A stretch of 64,000 bases of DNA, from NCBI GenBank assembly GCA_048976805.1, contig JBHGUR010000082.1:1-64000 (forward strand), in the 5' to 3' direction. Positions within the stretch are counted from its first letter, which is position 1, and the number at the start of each line of letters is the position of its first letter. The notes under the pieces are model-generated. The model was not told where the DNA came from and did no database searches. It saw only the letters and a program-made list of their open reading frames with translations. The stretch is from Ectobacillus sp048976805. GTDB lineage: Bacteria > Bacillota > Bacilli > Bacillales > Bacillaceae_G. Of the stretch, positions 15,987-24,336 are shown piece by piece. The position numbers and the translations under genes are program-made.

Positions 15987-16384
15987 GGCTACCCTAAAAA
16001 ATAATCTGTGTGAAACGTTAGTGTTGATGTAACCCCTTCTTTTTAGAGGGGGAGAGTGCTCCCGGCCGTATATCGTAACGGTCAGGGCCTAGTTCTGCCT
16101 CGTCCAAAGGAAAACCAGAGGGAGAAGAAAAGTGCGGGTTGCAATGTCTGCATAGCCGTGATGTACAGACGTACGTGATATCAAAATCAACATCGGCCTA
16201 CCCTAAAAAATAAAAATTTTTTATCTATCGTGGTGCGAGTTATATTTTTGCATGGGTGTCTCTGTTAAACTTGATTGTTGATGTTCCACTACAGGCGGAC
16301 GCTTTTTGCGGGCGGGGCCGAGCCGCTTTTCCCGCTAGGGTCGCCGCCTTTCGTTCCAAATCAACATTAGCCTTTAACAGAGCC
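15987..16384 (+). mobile_element. composite B-C-A element, copy 1 (398 bp)
   Basis: Left end GGCTACCCTAAA, right end TTTAACAGAGCC, flanked by a perfect 8-bp duplication TATCAGAA at 15979-15986 and 16385-16392. Inside, the B module is bracketed by two copies of CTACCCTAAAAAATAA, followed by segment C (TCTATCGTGGTGCGAG...GCATGGGT) and a type A unit that begins TCTCTGTTAAA. The duplication shows that the whole assembly inserted as a unit. It ends about 40 bp before hemW. Confidence 0.85.
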
Positions 16385-16424
16385 TATCAGAAATTAATAA
16401 AACATAAAAGGCAGGGGAAGATAC

Positions 16425-17561
16425 TTGATTCAAGCTGCGTACATTCATATTCCGTTTTGTCAGCATATTTGCCATTATTGCGATTTTAATAAGGTATTCA
16501 TTGAGCGCCAGCCGGTCGAGCAATATTTAGATTACTTGGAAAAGGAAATTAAGCATACATTGCAGAAAACTCCGTTTCAAAAGCTGGAGACGATTTTTGT
16601 GGGCGGCGGTACACCTACCGCGCTAAATATGGCGCAAACAGAACGGCTTCTCTCTATCATTCAGGAACATTTGAACCCTGTCACCGAACGTTACGAGCTG
16701 ACATTTGAAGCGAATCCCGGCGACTTGCCAAAGGAAAAGCTGCAGATGCTGCTTGAAGGCGGCGTAAATCGATTAAGTTTTGGGGTGCAGTCATTTAATG
16801 ATGAATTGCTGAAAAAGATTGGCCGGACGCATACAAAGCAGGATGTATTACAAGCTATACATGAAGCGCGGGAGGTCGGTTTTTCAAACATTAATGTCGA
16901 CTTAATTTATTCTTTGCCGGGCCAAACGTTAGAGGATGTAAAAGAGACACTGTATACGGCGTTTACACTAGGAGTTCAGCATTTTTCAGTGTACTCGTTA
17001 ATTATTGAACCGAAAACGGTGTTTTATAATTTGATGCAGCGAGGAAAACTGCCGCTGCCGGGCGAAGAAAATGAAGCGAATATGTATGAGGTTGTGATGG
17101 ATTTGATGGAGAGCCACGGATACCATCAATATGAAATCAGTAACTTCACAAAACCTGGTTATGAAAGCAAGCATAATATGACGTATTGGGATAATGCATA
17201 TTATTACGGATTTGGAGCAGGAGCACACAGCTATGTAAACGGGAAGCGAATTCAAAATGCCGGTCCGTTAAAGAAATACTTTTCTTCTATTGATGAAACA
17301 GGATTTCCTTATATGAGCATTCATCAAGTAACAAAGCAAGAATGCATGGAGGAGGAAATGTTTTTAGGATTGCGTAAAACGGATGGAGTGAGAAAGCAAG
17401 TCTTTCAGGAAAAGTTTGGTGTGAAAATGGAAAAGGTCTTTGCAAGACAATTGGAGGAAAATAAAAATAAAGGGCTTTTAGAAGAAACAGAAGCCGCGGT
17501 ACGTTTGACAAGAGCAGGAAAATTGCTTGGAAATGAAGTGTTTCAATCTTTTTTAATGTAG
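16425..17561 (+). CDS. hemW: radical-SAM heme chaperone HemW (HemN-like)
   Basis: 378 residues, about family length. The radical-SAM Cys cluster is C12-x3-C16-x2-C19 followed by DF, which is the HemW rather than the HemN pattern, then GGGTPT. It binds heme and an Fe-S cluster and probably delivers heme to membrane targets. TTG 16425 follows GGGGAAG and matches the family N-terminus. The last base of its TAG stop is the first base of a mobile element. lepA, its usual upstream partner, is absent. Confidence 0.93.
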   Translation: MIQAAYIHIPFCQHICHYCDFNKVFIERQPVEQYLDYLEKEIKHTLQKTPFQKLETIFVGGGTPTALNMAQTERLLSIIQEHLNPVTERYELTFEANPGDLPKEKLQMLLEGGVNRLSFGVQSFNDELLKKIGRTHTKQDVLQAIHEAREVGFSNINVDLIYSLPGQTLEDVKETLYTAFTLGVQHFSVYSLIIEPKTVFYNLMQRGKLPLPGEENEANMYEVVMDLMESHGYHQYEISNFTKPGYESKHNMTYWDNAYYYGFGAGAHSYVNGKRIQNAGPLKKYFSSIDETGFPYMSIHQVTKQECMEEEMFLGLRKTDGVRKQVFQEKFGVKMEKVFARQLEENKNKGLLEETEAAVRLTRAGKLLGNEVFQSFLM

Positions 17562-17634
17562 GCCATGTTAAACATTGTTATTGATAAATCTCAATTTGGG
17601 ATTTATCTACGCCAAGCTCTCGCTTAATATAGCC
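17561..17634 (+). mobile_element. type F element inserted in the hemW stop codon (74 bp)
   Basis: Ends GGCCATGTTAA and TTAATATAGCC are inverted. Flanks TTAATGTA (17553-17560) and TGAATGTA (17635-17642) fit an 8-bp duplication with one change. The interior has a hairpin GATAAATCTC...GGGATTTATC. The first G of the element supplies the G of the hemW TAG stop. Confidence 0.65.
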
Positions 17635-17769
17635 TGAATGTATAATATTTTTGGATGTATGCTATACAATGCAAGAAACGGGTGTCTGGATTTTGTCTCT
17701 GACCGCCTTATAGGGCGCCTTCAAAAAATCGGCTGAGGGTAACAAAGCCATGATAGTTTCTTATTCATT

Positions 17770-18030
17770 GGCTACCCTAAAAATTACTCATTTTTGGCAA
17801 CCTTTAATTATGCCATAAAGTGCAATTTTTATCCATCGTAGTGCTATTCGCAATAGCATGGGTGTCTCTGTTAAACTTGATTGTTGATTTTCCACTACAG
17901 GCAGATGCTTTCTGCGGGCAGGGCCGAGCCGCTTCCCTCGCTGCGTTCAGTCTAGGGTCTCGGCTATCCTGCTTTTCCCGCTGGAGTCGCCGCCTTTCGT
18001 TCCCAATCAACATTAGCCTTTAACAGAGTC
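17770..18030 (+). mobile_element. C-A element without the B module (261 bp)
   Basis: Left end GGCTACCCTAAA; right end TTTAACAGAGTC. The flanks are a perfect 8-bp duplication TATTCATT at 17762-17769 and 18031-18038. It carries a longer C segment with the AGTGCTATT/AATAGCAT hairpin and a longer A core than the short copies. It proves that B is dispensable. Its right end lies 28 bp before the -35 of the hrcA promoter. Confidence 0.85.
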
Positions 18031-18057
18031 TATTCATTAACAACGAAGGCTTTAACA

Positions 18058-18087
18058 TTGACAACGCCATATGAGATTTGGTAATTT
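18058..18087 (+). promoter_or_regulatory. SigA promoter of the heat-shock operon
   Basis: TTGACA at 18058-18063 and, 17-18 bases on, GTAATT/TAATTT near 18081-18087, just ahead of the CIRCE operator. Confidence 0.65.
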
Positions 18088-18097
18088 ATTATTAGAT

Positions 18098-18124
18098 TTA
18101 GCACTCGAAGTGATTGAGTGCTAA
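18098..18124 (+). promoter_or_regulatory. CIRCE operator (HrcA binding site)
   Basis: A perfect TTAGCACTC-N9-GAGTGCTAA, the consensus CIRCE inverted repeat. HrcA binds it and represses the operon; heat relieves this through GroEL titration. It lies 15 bp before the hrcA start. Confidence 0.97.
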
Positions 18125-18139
18125 CAGAGGTGATAGTAG

Positions 18140-19162
18140 ATGCTTACAGAACGTCAGCTCTTAATTTTGCAAATTATCATCGACGATTTCATTCGTTCTG
18201 CACAGCCAGTCGGGTCGCGCACTTTATCAAAGAAAGAAGAAATCACTTTCAGCTCTGCCACCATTCGCAATGAAATGGCTGATTTAGAGGAACTCGGTTA
18301 TATTGAAAAAACGCATAGCTCTTCGGGGCGGGTTCCTTCAGAGAAGGGATATCGCTTTTATGTAGATCATCTTCTTGCGCCGCAGCGTTTGTCAGAAGAT
18401 GAAATTGTCCAAATTAAAGGCTTGTTCGCTGAGAAAATTTTCGAAATGGAAAAAGTTGCACAACAATCGGCACAAATACTATCAGATCTAACAAATTATA
18501 CAGCAATTATACTTGGTCCAAAAGTAAGTGAGAACAAGCTGAAAAATCTGCAGATTGTTCCGCTCAGCCCAAAAACAGCAGTCGCTATTATTGTAACTGA
18601 TACAGGTCATGTCCAGAGCAAAACGATTACGATACCGGATGCGGTGGAGACCGGGGATTTGGAAAAAATGATCAATATTTTAAACGAAAAGCTTATTGGC
18701 GTGCCCATCTCCGAACTGCACAACAAAATTTTTAAGGAAATCGTAACCGTCCTTCGTGAACATATTCGGGATTATGACAATGTCGTGAAAGTGCTTGATG
18801 GCACATTTCAGTTTCCAACTTCGCAAAAAATGTATTTTGGCGGCACAACAAATATGCTGGCGCAGCCAGAATTTCACGATGTGAATAAAATCCGCTCACT
18901 TTTGACCATGATTGAACAAGAGCAGGAATTTTATAAATTGCTTCGCCATAAAGAAACGGGCATTCAAGTGAAGATTGGCCGTGAAACTGGCACAACGGCG
19001 ATGGAAAACTGCAGCTTGATTACAGCTTCTTATTCAATTGGGGAGCAGCAGTTGGGAACAATCGCGATTTTAGGGCCGACAAGAATGCAGTATTCACGGG
19101 TTATCAGCTTGTTGAAATTGTTCACTGCTCAGCTTTCAGGCGTTTTTAATAAGCTGAATTAA
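18140..19162 (+). CDS. hrcA: heat-inducible transcription repressor HrcA
   Basis: 340 residues with an N-terminal winged helix (LTERQLLILQIIIDDFI...VGSRTLSKK) and the GAF-like HrcA domain after about residue 100. It represses CIRCE-containing operons (hrcA-grpE-dnaK-dnaJ and groE). AGAGGTGAT lies 7 bases before the ATG. It is the first gene of the operon and autoregulated through the operator at 18098. Confidence 0.97.
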   Translation: MLTERQLLILQIIIDDFIRSAQPVGSRTLSKKEEITFSSATIRNEMADLEELGYIEKTHSSSGRVPSEKGYRFYVDHLLAPQRLSEDEIVQIKGLFAEKIFEMEKVAQQSAQILSDLTNYTAIILGPKVSENKLKNLQIVPLSPKTAVAIIVTDTGHVQSKTITIPDAVETGDLEKMINILNEKLIGVPISELHNKIFKEIVTVLREHIRDYDNVVKVLDGTFQFPTSQKMYFGGTTNMLAQPEFHDVNKIRSLLTMIEQEQEFYKLLRHKETGIQVKIGRETGTTAMENCSLITASYSIGEQQLGTIAILGPTRMQYSRVISLLKLFTAQLSGVFNKLN

Positions 19163-19206
19163 ATAAAAGAGCGATGGAGAAATATAACATATGGTTAAGA
19201 TGTGCC

Positions 19207-19230
19207 GGATTAGCACTTTTGTGCTAGTCC
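19207..19230 (+). promoter_or_regulatory. hrcA-grpE intercistronic hairpin
   Basis: GGATTAGCAC and GTGCTAGTCC pair (one G-U) around TTTT, 10 bp before the grpE ribosome site. No T-run follows, so it is not a terminator. In B. subtilis the dnaK transcript is processed in this interval, and this hairpin could mark such a site. Confidence 0.6.
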
Positions 19231-19254
19231 ATACTTTTGAGGGAGGTGAAAATT

Positions 19255-19836
19255 ATGGAAGAACGTAATGAGCAAGCAGTAGAAGAAATGGCTGCAGAGC
19301 AAGCAGCAGAGGAAACCGTTGCAGAGCAAGCGGAGGCAATTTTTGAAGAAGCTGGCGAAGAAACAACGGCTGCAACAGATGAAATGCAGGAAAAAATGAC
19401 AGAGCTAGAAGCAAAGCTTACTGAAACTGAAAATCGGATGTTGCGTTTACAGGCTGATTTTGATAATTACCGTCGCCGCGTGCAGCTTGATCGAGAAGCG
19501 GCGGAAAAATATAGAGCGCAAAGTCTCGTATCTGATATTTTGCCGGCTCTTGATAACTTTGAAAGAGCCATGAAAGTGGAAGTAACAGAAGAGCAAGCAA
19601 AATCCCTTTTGCAAGGGATGGAAATGGTATACCGCCAACTAGTAGAAGCGCTGGCAAAAGAAGGCGTTCAAGCGATAGAGGCGGTAGGGCAGACGTTTAA
19701 TCCGTATGAGCATCAAGCTGTTATGCAAGTAGAGGACAGTGAGTTTGAGTCCAATACGGTTGTAGAAGAGTTTCAAAAGGGCTATAAATTGAAAGACCGT
19801 GTGATTCGCCCATCCATGGTAAAAGTAAATCAATAA
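19255..19836 (+). CDS. grpE: nucleotide exchange factor GrpE
   Basis: 193 residues. A low-complexity acidic leader rich in Ala/Glu (about residues 1-45) precedes the long helix (TELEAKLTETENRMLRLQADFDNYRRR) and the C-terminal beta domain ending GYKLKDRVIRPSMVKV. It releases ADP from DnaK. ATG 19255 follows GGGAGGTG; the longer in-frame version would include the ribosome site. Confidence 0.97.
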   Translation: MEERNEQAVEEMAAEQAAEETVAEQAEAIFEEAGEETTAATDEMQEKMTELEAKLTETENRMLRLQADFDNYRRRVQLDREAAEKYRAQSLVSDILPALDNFERAMKVEVTEEQAKSLLQGMEMVYRQLVEALAKEGVQAIEAVGQTFNPYEHQAVMQVEDSEFESNTVVEEFQKGYKLKDRVIRPSMVKVNQ

Positions 19837-19862
19837 TTTTACATATTTTAGGAGGTTTCGCT

Positions 19863-21689
19863 ATGAGTAAAATCATTGGCATCGACTTAGGTACAACTAA
19901 CTCTTGCGTAGCTGTGATGGAAGGCGGAGAGCCGAAGGTTATTCCGAATCCGGAAGGCGGCCGTACAACTCCTTCTGTTGTAGCGTTTAAAAACGGAGAG
20001 CGCCAAGTCGGGGAAGTAGCAAAGCGCCAAGCGATTACAAACCCGAACACAATTATCTCCATCAAGCGCCATATGGGTACAAACCATAAAGTGGAAGCAG
20101 AAGGAAAAGAATATACACCGCAGGAAATTTCCGCTATTATTCTTCAGCATCTAAAAGCATATGCAGAAGAATATTTAGGAGAGCCTGTAACAAAAGCGGT
20201 TATTACAGTTCCGGCTTACTTTAACGATGCAGAGCGCCAAGCGACAAAAGACGCAGGACGCATCGCTGGATTAGAAGTAGAGCGTATTATTAACGAGCCG
20301 ACGGCGGCAGCTCTTGCTTACGGTTTAGACAAACAAGAGGAAGAGCAAAAAATTCTTGTGTACGACCTTGGCGGAGGTACATTCGACGTATCTATTCTTG
20401 AACTTGCAGAAGGAACGTTTGAAGTAATCGCAACTGCGGGCGACAACCGTTTAGGTGGCGATGACTTTGACCAAGTGATTATTGATTATTTAGTAGCTGA
20501 ATTTAAAAAGGAAAACGGCATGGATCTTTCCCAAGACAAAATGGCAATGCAGCGCTTAAAAGATGCTGCGGAAAAAGCGAAAAAGGATCTTTCCGGCGTA
20601 ACATCTACGCAGATTTCCTTGCCGTTTATTTCTGCCGGCCCTGCAGGTCCATTGCATTTAGAAGTAACATTGACGCGCGCGAAATTCGAGGAGCTTTCTG
20701 CACCTCTTGTAGAAAGAACGTTAGAGCCGACACGCCGTGCGCTGCGTGACGCGGGCCTAAGCCCAAGCGAGCTTGATAAAGTCATTCTTGTCGGCGGTTC
20801 TACCCGTATTCCGGCTGTACAAGAAGCGATTAAACGCGAAACAGGAAAAGAGCCGTATAAAGGCGTAAACCCTGATGAAGTTGTAGCGCTTGGCGCTGCA
20901 ATTCAAGGCGGTGTATTAGCCGGCGACGTAAAAGGCGTATTGTTGCTAGATGTAACCCCGCTTTCTCTTGGAATTGAAACAATGGGCGGCGTATTTACGA
21001 AGTTAATTGAGCGCAACACAACAATTCCGACAAGCAAATCGCAAATTTTCTCTACAGCAGCTGATAACCAAACAGCGGTAGATATCCATGTATTGCAAGG
21101 GGAGCGTCCAATGGCGTCTGACAACAAAACGTTAGGCCGTTTTCAATTGGGAGACATTCCTCCAGCACCGCGCGGCATTCCGCAAATTGAAGTAACGTTT
21201 GATATTGACGCGAATGGTATCGTAAATGTACGTGCAAAAGATTTAGGAACAAACAAGGAGCAGGCAATTACAATTACGTCTTCTTCCGGCCTTTCTGACG
21301 AAGAAATCGACCGTATGGTAAAAGAAGCGGAAGCAAATGCAGAAGCGGATAAGAAACGCAAGGAAGAAGCAGAGCTCCGCAATGAAGCTGACCAGCTTGT
21401 ATTCCAAACAGAGAAGCTAGTAAAAGACCTTGAAGGTAAAGTAGACGCAGCAGAAATAGCAAAAGCAACTGAAGCAAAGGATGCGTTGAAAGAAGCAATT
21501 GAAAAGAATGATTTAGAAGCAATCCGCGCGAAAAAGGATGCTCTTCAAGAAATCGTCCAAAATCTATCTGTTAAGCTATATGAACAAGCGCAGCAAGCAG
21601 CGCAGCAGGCTCAAGGGGCGCAAGGCACAGAAACGAAAAACGACAACGTTGTAGACGCAGAATTCGAAGAAGTAAAAGACGACAAGTAA
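19863..21689 (+). CDS. dnaK: molecular chaperone DnaK (Hsp70)
   Basis: 608 residues. It has the N-terminal GIDLGTTNSCVAV phosphate loop, the ATPase motifs VYDLGGGTFDVS and VGGSTRIPAVQ, the linker GVLLLDVTPLSLG, the substrate domain and a charged C-terminus ending EEVKDDK. AGGAGG precedes the ATG. It works with GrpE and DnaJ. The stop runs straight into a D-type repeat, which separates dnaK from dnaJ by about 470 bp. Confidence 0.98.
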   Translation: MSKIIGIDLGTTNSCVAVMEGGEPKVIPNPEGGRTTPSVVAFKNGERQVGEVAKRQAITNPNTIISIKRHMGTNHKVEAEGKEYTPQEISAIILQHLKAYAEEYLGEPVTKAVITVPAYFNDAERQATKDAGRIAGLEVERIINEPTAAALAYGLDKQEEEQKILVYDLGGGTFDVSILELAEGTFEVIATAGDNRLGGDDFDQVIIDYLVAEFKKENGMDLSQDKMAMQRLKDAAEKAKKDLSGVTSTQISLPFISAGPAGPLHLEVTLTRAKFEELSAPLVERTLEPTRRALRDAGLSPSELDKVILVGGSTRIPAVQEAIKRETGKEPYKGVNPDEVVALGAAIQGGVLAGDVKGVLLLDVTPLSLGIETMGGVFTKLIERNTTIPTSKSQIFSTAADNQTAVDIHVLQGERPMASDNKTLGRFQLGDIPPAPRGIPQIEVTFDIDANGIVNVRAKDLGTNKEQAITITSSSGLSDEEIDRMVKEAEANAEADKKRKEEAELRNEADQLVFQTEKLVKDLEGKVDAAEIAKATEAKDALKEAIEKNDLEAIRAKKDALQEIVQNLSVKLYEQAQQAAQQAQGAQGTETKNDNVVDAEFEEVKDDK

Positions 21690-21986
21690 TAAAGAAAAGC
21701 GGAATCGGCTCGTTCAGCTCCGGAAGGCAGAGGTTCTCCGCACGAAAAGGCGCTTTTTGCCTTTACGGGTGGAGGTTCTCTGACAGGAGGAGCTAGCCGA
21801 TGGAGCTAGACAATAAAGAAAAGCGGAATCGGCTCGCCCAGGGGCAGAAGGTAAGGTTCTTCGACCAGAAAGGCGTTTTTTGCCTTTATGGGCGAAGGTT
21901 CTTAGCTGGTAGCCCCTAGCCGGTGCAGCTAGACAATAAAGAAAAGCGGAACCGGCTTGCCCAGGCGCAGCACGGGCTTTTCTCTT
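21690..21986 (+). repeat. tandem D-type repeat, about 2.4 units of 124 bp
   Basis: Units starting AAAGAAAAGCGG occur at 21691, 21815 and 21938, a period of 123-124 bp; the third is cut short. Each full unit has an inner hairpin (AAAGGCG...TTGCCTTT), a distal GCTAG and a closing GAGCTAGACA or CAGCTAGACA. It is not CRISPR: the units are longer, contiguous and diverged along their length. Confidence 0.8.
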
Positions 21987-22005
21987 AATTGTGTTTTTAT
22001 TTGCT

Positions 22006-22044
22006 AACAAAAGTCAGAGTCAAGTGCGCTTGGCTTTGGCTTTT
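22006..22044 (+). terminator. terminator between dnaK and dnaJ
   Basis: AGTCAGAGTCAAG pairs along its whole length with CTTGGCTTTGGCT (with G-U pairs) around TGCG, then six T. It would cut transcription after dnaK. Confidence 0.75.
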
Positions 22045-22098
22045 TTCTATGAAGAAAACCGTAGCTCTTTCCAAGTGGAATACAACAGCTTGTGATTG

Positions 22099-22128
22099 TT
22101 GCAAAGGACTTTCCGCAGATGTTACAAT
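22099..22128 (+). promoter_or_regulatory. putative SigA promoter for dnaJ
   Basis: TTGCAA, 18-base spacer, TACAAT, 34 bp before the dnaJ start and after the terminator. Confidence 0.55.
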
Positions 22129-22162
22129 TACGTTTATGTGAAAGGAGTCGGGAGTGCGGCGT

Positions 22163-23281
22163 ATGAGTAAACGAGATTATTACGAAGTGTTAGGCGTAAG
22201 CAAAACAGCTTCAAAGGATGAGATTAAAAAAGCATATCGGCGTTTGGCGAAGAAATACCATCCGGATGTAAGTACGGAAGCGGATGCGACTGAAAAATTT
22301 AAAGAAGTGCAAGAAGCATATGAAGTGCTTAGCGACGATACAAAACGTGCACAATACGATCAGTTTGGCCATGCTGGGCCGAATCAAGGCTTTGGCGGCG
22401 GTTTTGAAGGCGGCGATTTTGGCGGCTTCGGTTTTGAAGACATTTTCAGCACATTCTTTGGCGGAGGCGGCAGAAGACACGATCCAAATGCACCGCGTCA
22501 AGGTGCCGACCTGCAATACGCAATGACTCTTAACTTTGAAGAAGCCATTTTCGGCAAGGAAATGGATATTGAGATTCCGTCCGAAGAAGACTGCGGAACA
22601 TGCCATGGCTCAGGAGCAAAGCCGGGAACGTCCAAGGAAACATGTTCTCATTGCGGAGGAACCGGCCAAATTAGCGTGCAGCAAAATACACCGTTTGGCC
22701 GCATCGTGAATCGTCGCACGTGTGACCGTTGCCACGGAACCGGCCAGATTATTAAAGAAAAATGTACAACATGCCACGGTTCTGGAAAAGTGCGCAAGCG
22801 CAAGAAAATCCATATTAAAATTCCGGCAGGAATTGACGACGGCCAGCAAATTCGCGTAGCCGGAAAAGGCGAACCGGGCATAAACGGAGGGCCTCCGGGA
22901 GACTTGTATGTAGTAGCGCGCGTAAAAGGCCATGAGTTTTTCGAACGGCACGGGGATGATATCATTTGCGAAATGCCGCTTACATTTGCGCAGGCGGCGC
23001 TTGGCGATGAAGTTGAGGTGCCGACCGTACATGGCAAAGTGAAGCTGAAAATCCCGGCAGGAACACAAACCGGAACGGAATTCCGCCTAAAAGGAAAAGG
23101 TGCTCCAAATGTAAGAGGATACGGACAAGGCGACCAGTATGTAATTGTGCGTGTAGTAACTCCTACAAAACTCAATGCGAAGCAGAAAGAATTGCTTAAA
23201 GAATTCGCACAGGGCGGATATGAAGAATTGCATAAAGATGACAGCCTGTTCGCAAAGCTTAAAAGAGCTTTTAAAGGGTAA
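22163..23281 (+). CDS. dnaJ: co-chaperone DnaJ (Hsp40)
   Basis: 372 residues. J domain with HPD (KKYHPDVS), Gly/Phe-rich segment (about 76-105), four CxxCxGxG zinc repeats (CGTCHGSG, CSHCGGTG, CDRCHGTG, CTTCHGSG) and the two beta-barrel C-terminal domains. It delivers substrates to DnaK and stimulates its ATPase. ATG 22163 matches the family start MSKRDYYEVLG; a GTG at 22154 is an alternative. Confidence 0.97.
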   Translation: MSKRDYYEVLGVSKTASKDEIKKAYRRLAKKYHPDVSTEADATEKFKEVQEAYEVLSDDTKRAQYDQFGHAGPNQGFGGGFEGGDFGGFGFEDIFSTFFGGGGRRHDPNAPRQGADLQYAMTLNFEEAIFGKEMDIEIPSEEDCGTCHGSGAKPGTSKETCSHCGGTGQISVQQNTPFGRIVNRRTCDRCHGTGQIIKEKCTTCHGSGKVRKRKKIHIKIPAGIDDGQQIRVAGKGEPGINGGPPGDLYVVARVKGHEFFERHGDDIICEMPLTFAQAALGDEVEVPTVHGKVKLKIPAGTQTGTEFRLKGKGAPNVRGYGQGDQYVIVRVVTPTKLNAKQKELLKEFAQGGYEELHKDDSLFAKLKRAFKG

Positions 23282-23317
23282 TACTGGTGATGAGAAAAAG
23301 TTGGGAGTTGGCACATA

Positions 23318-24253
23318 ATGAAATGGTCAGAAATTAGCATTCATACGGCGCAGGAAGCAGTAGAGGCGATTTCGAATATTTTGCACGAAGCTGGAGCAAG
23401 CGGCGTTGCCATTGAAGATAAAGCGGACTTTACAAAAGAAAGGGATACACAGTTTGGTGAAATTTATCAATTCGATCCCTCGCAATATCCTGAAGAAGGC
23501 GTAATTGTCAAAGCCTATTTTCCTGTAAATGATGCGTTAGATGAAACAGTAGAAAACATTAAAAGTGCAATCAATCAATTGGCAGCCTTTGATATCGATT
23601 TAGGAACAAATAATGTTACATTAAAAGAAGTAAGTGAAGATGATTGGGCGAATGCCTGGAAAAAATATTATAATCCTGTGAAAATTTCCGATACCTTTAC
23701 TATTGTTCCGACGTGGGAAGATTACATTCCGGACTCGCCGGATGAAAACATTATTGAACTCGATCCCGGCATGGCCTTTGGTACAGGAACACATCCGACT
23801 ACAGTGATGTGTATTCGGGCGCTCGAAAAAACAGTAAAAGCAGGAGATACGGTCATTGATGTCGGCACGGGCTCAGGGATTTTGAGCATTGCTGCGGCAA
23901 AGCTGGGCGCTTCTTACGTACAGGCGTACGATTTGGATGATGTTGCTGTGGAAAGCGCGCAAATGAACGTACAGGTTAATCATGTAGAAGATGTGGTGAC
24001 GGTTGGAAAAAACAATCTTCTGCAAAATATTGAAGGCCCTGTAGATGTAATTGTCGCGAATTTGCTTGCCGAAATTATTCTTCGTTTTGTAGAGGATGCG
24101 GCGCGGGTTATAAAGCCGGGAGGAATATTCATTACTTCAGGTATTATCCAAGCAAAGCAAAAAGAAGTAAGCTCAGCTTTAGAGCAAGCGGGTTTTACAA
24201 TTGAAGAAATTCTCAATATCGAAGATTGGGTCGCGATTATTGCGAAAAATTAG
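23318..24253 (+). CDS. prmA: ribosomal protein L11 methyltransferase
   Basis: 311 residues with the class I SAM fold: AFGTGTHPTT, then VIDVGTGSGILSIAAAKLGA and the VANLLAEI substrate loop (the NPPF-like position). It trimethylates L11. AAAAGTTGGGAGTTGG precedes the ATG. It sits in the heat-shock operon tail as in other Bacillus. Confidence 0.96.
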   Translation: MKWSEISIHTAQEAVEAISNILHEAGASGVAIEDKADFTKERDTQFGEIYQFDPSQYPEEGVIVKAYFPVNDALDETVENIKSAINQLAAFDIDLGTNNVTLKEVSEDDWANAWKKYYNPVKISDTFTIVPTWEDYIPDSPDENIIELDPGMAFGTGTHPTTVMCIRALEKTVKAGDTVIDVGTGSGILSIAAAKLGASYVQAYDLDDVAVESAQMNVQVNHVEDVVTVGKNNLLQNIEGPVDVIVANLLAEIILRFVEDAARVIKPGGIFITSGIIQAKQKEVSSALEQAGFTIEEILNIEDWVAIIAKN

Positions 24254-24284
24254 GAATTGCCGCGTAAAAGAGCGGACTATAATA

Positions 24285-24316
24285 TATGGCTCTATCTGCA
24301 CCGGTAGATAGAGCTG
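24285..24316 (+). promoter_or_regulatory. prmA-rsmE intercistronic hairpin
   Basis: GCTCTATCT and AGATAGAGC pair perfectly around GCACCGGT (24289-24314), 20 bp before the rsmE start. Without a T-run it may be a processing or translational element. Confidence 0.5.
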
Positions 24317-24336
24317 TATTTACTAAGGTGATATTT

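Noticed and set aside
19207..19230. Second CIRCE site before grpE
   Set aside because: TTAGCAC and GTGCTA recall CIRCE, but the spacer is four bases and the arms do not match the consensus; it is treated as an RNA hairpin.
21690..21986. Tandem repeat considered as a CRISPR array
   Set aside because: The period is 124 bp with no short identical repeats separated by unique spacers, and no cas genes are present.
21714..22010. 98-codon minus-strand frame across the D repeats
   Set aside because: It is simply the repeat read through; the peptide is itself repetitive and there is no ribosome site.
22648..23340. 230-codon open frame opposite dnaJ
   Set aside because: Antisense to a strongly conserved gene; the peptide has no family signature and codon pattern is a shadow of the dnaJ frame.
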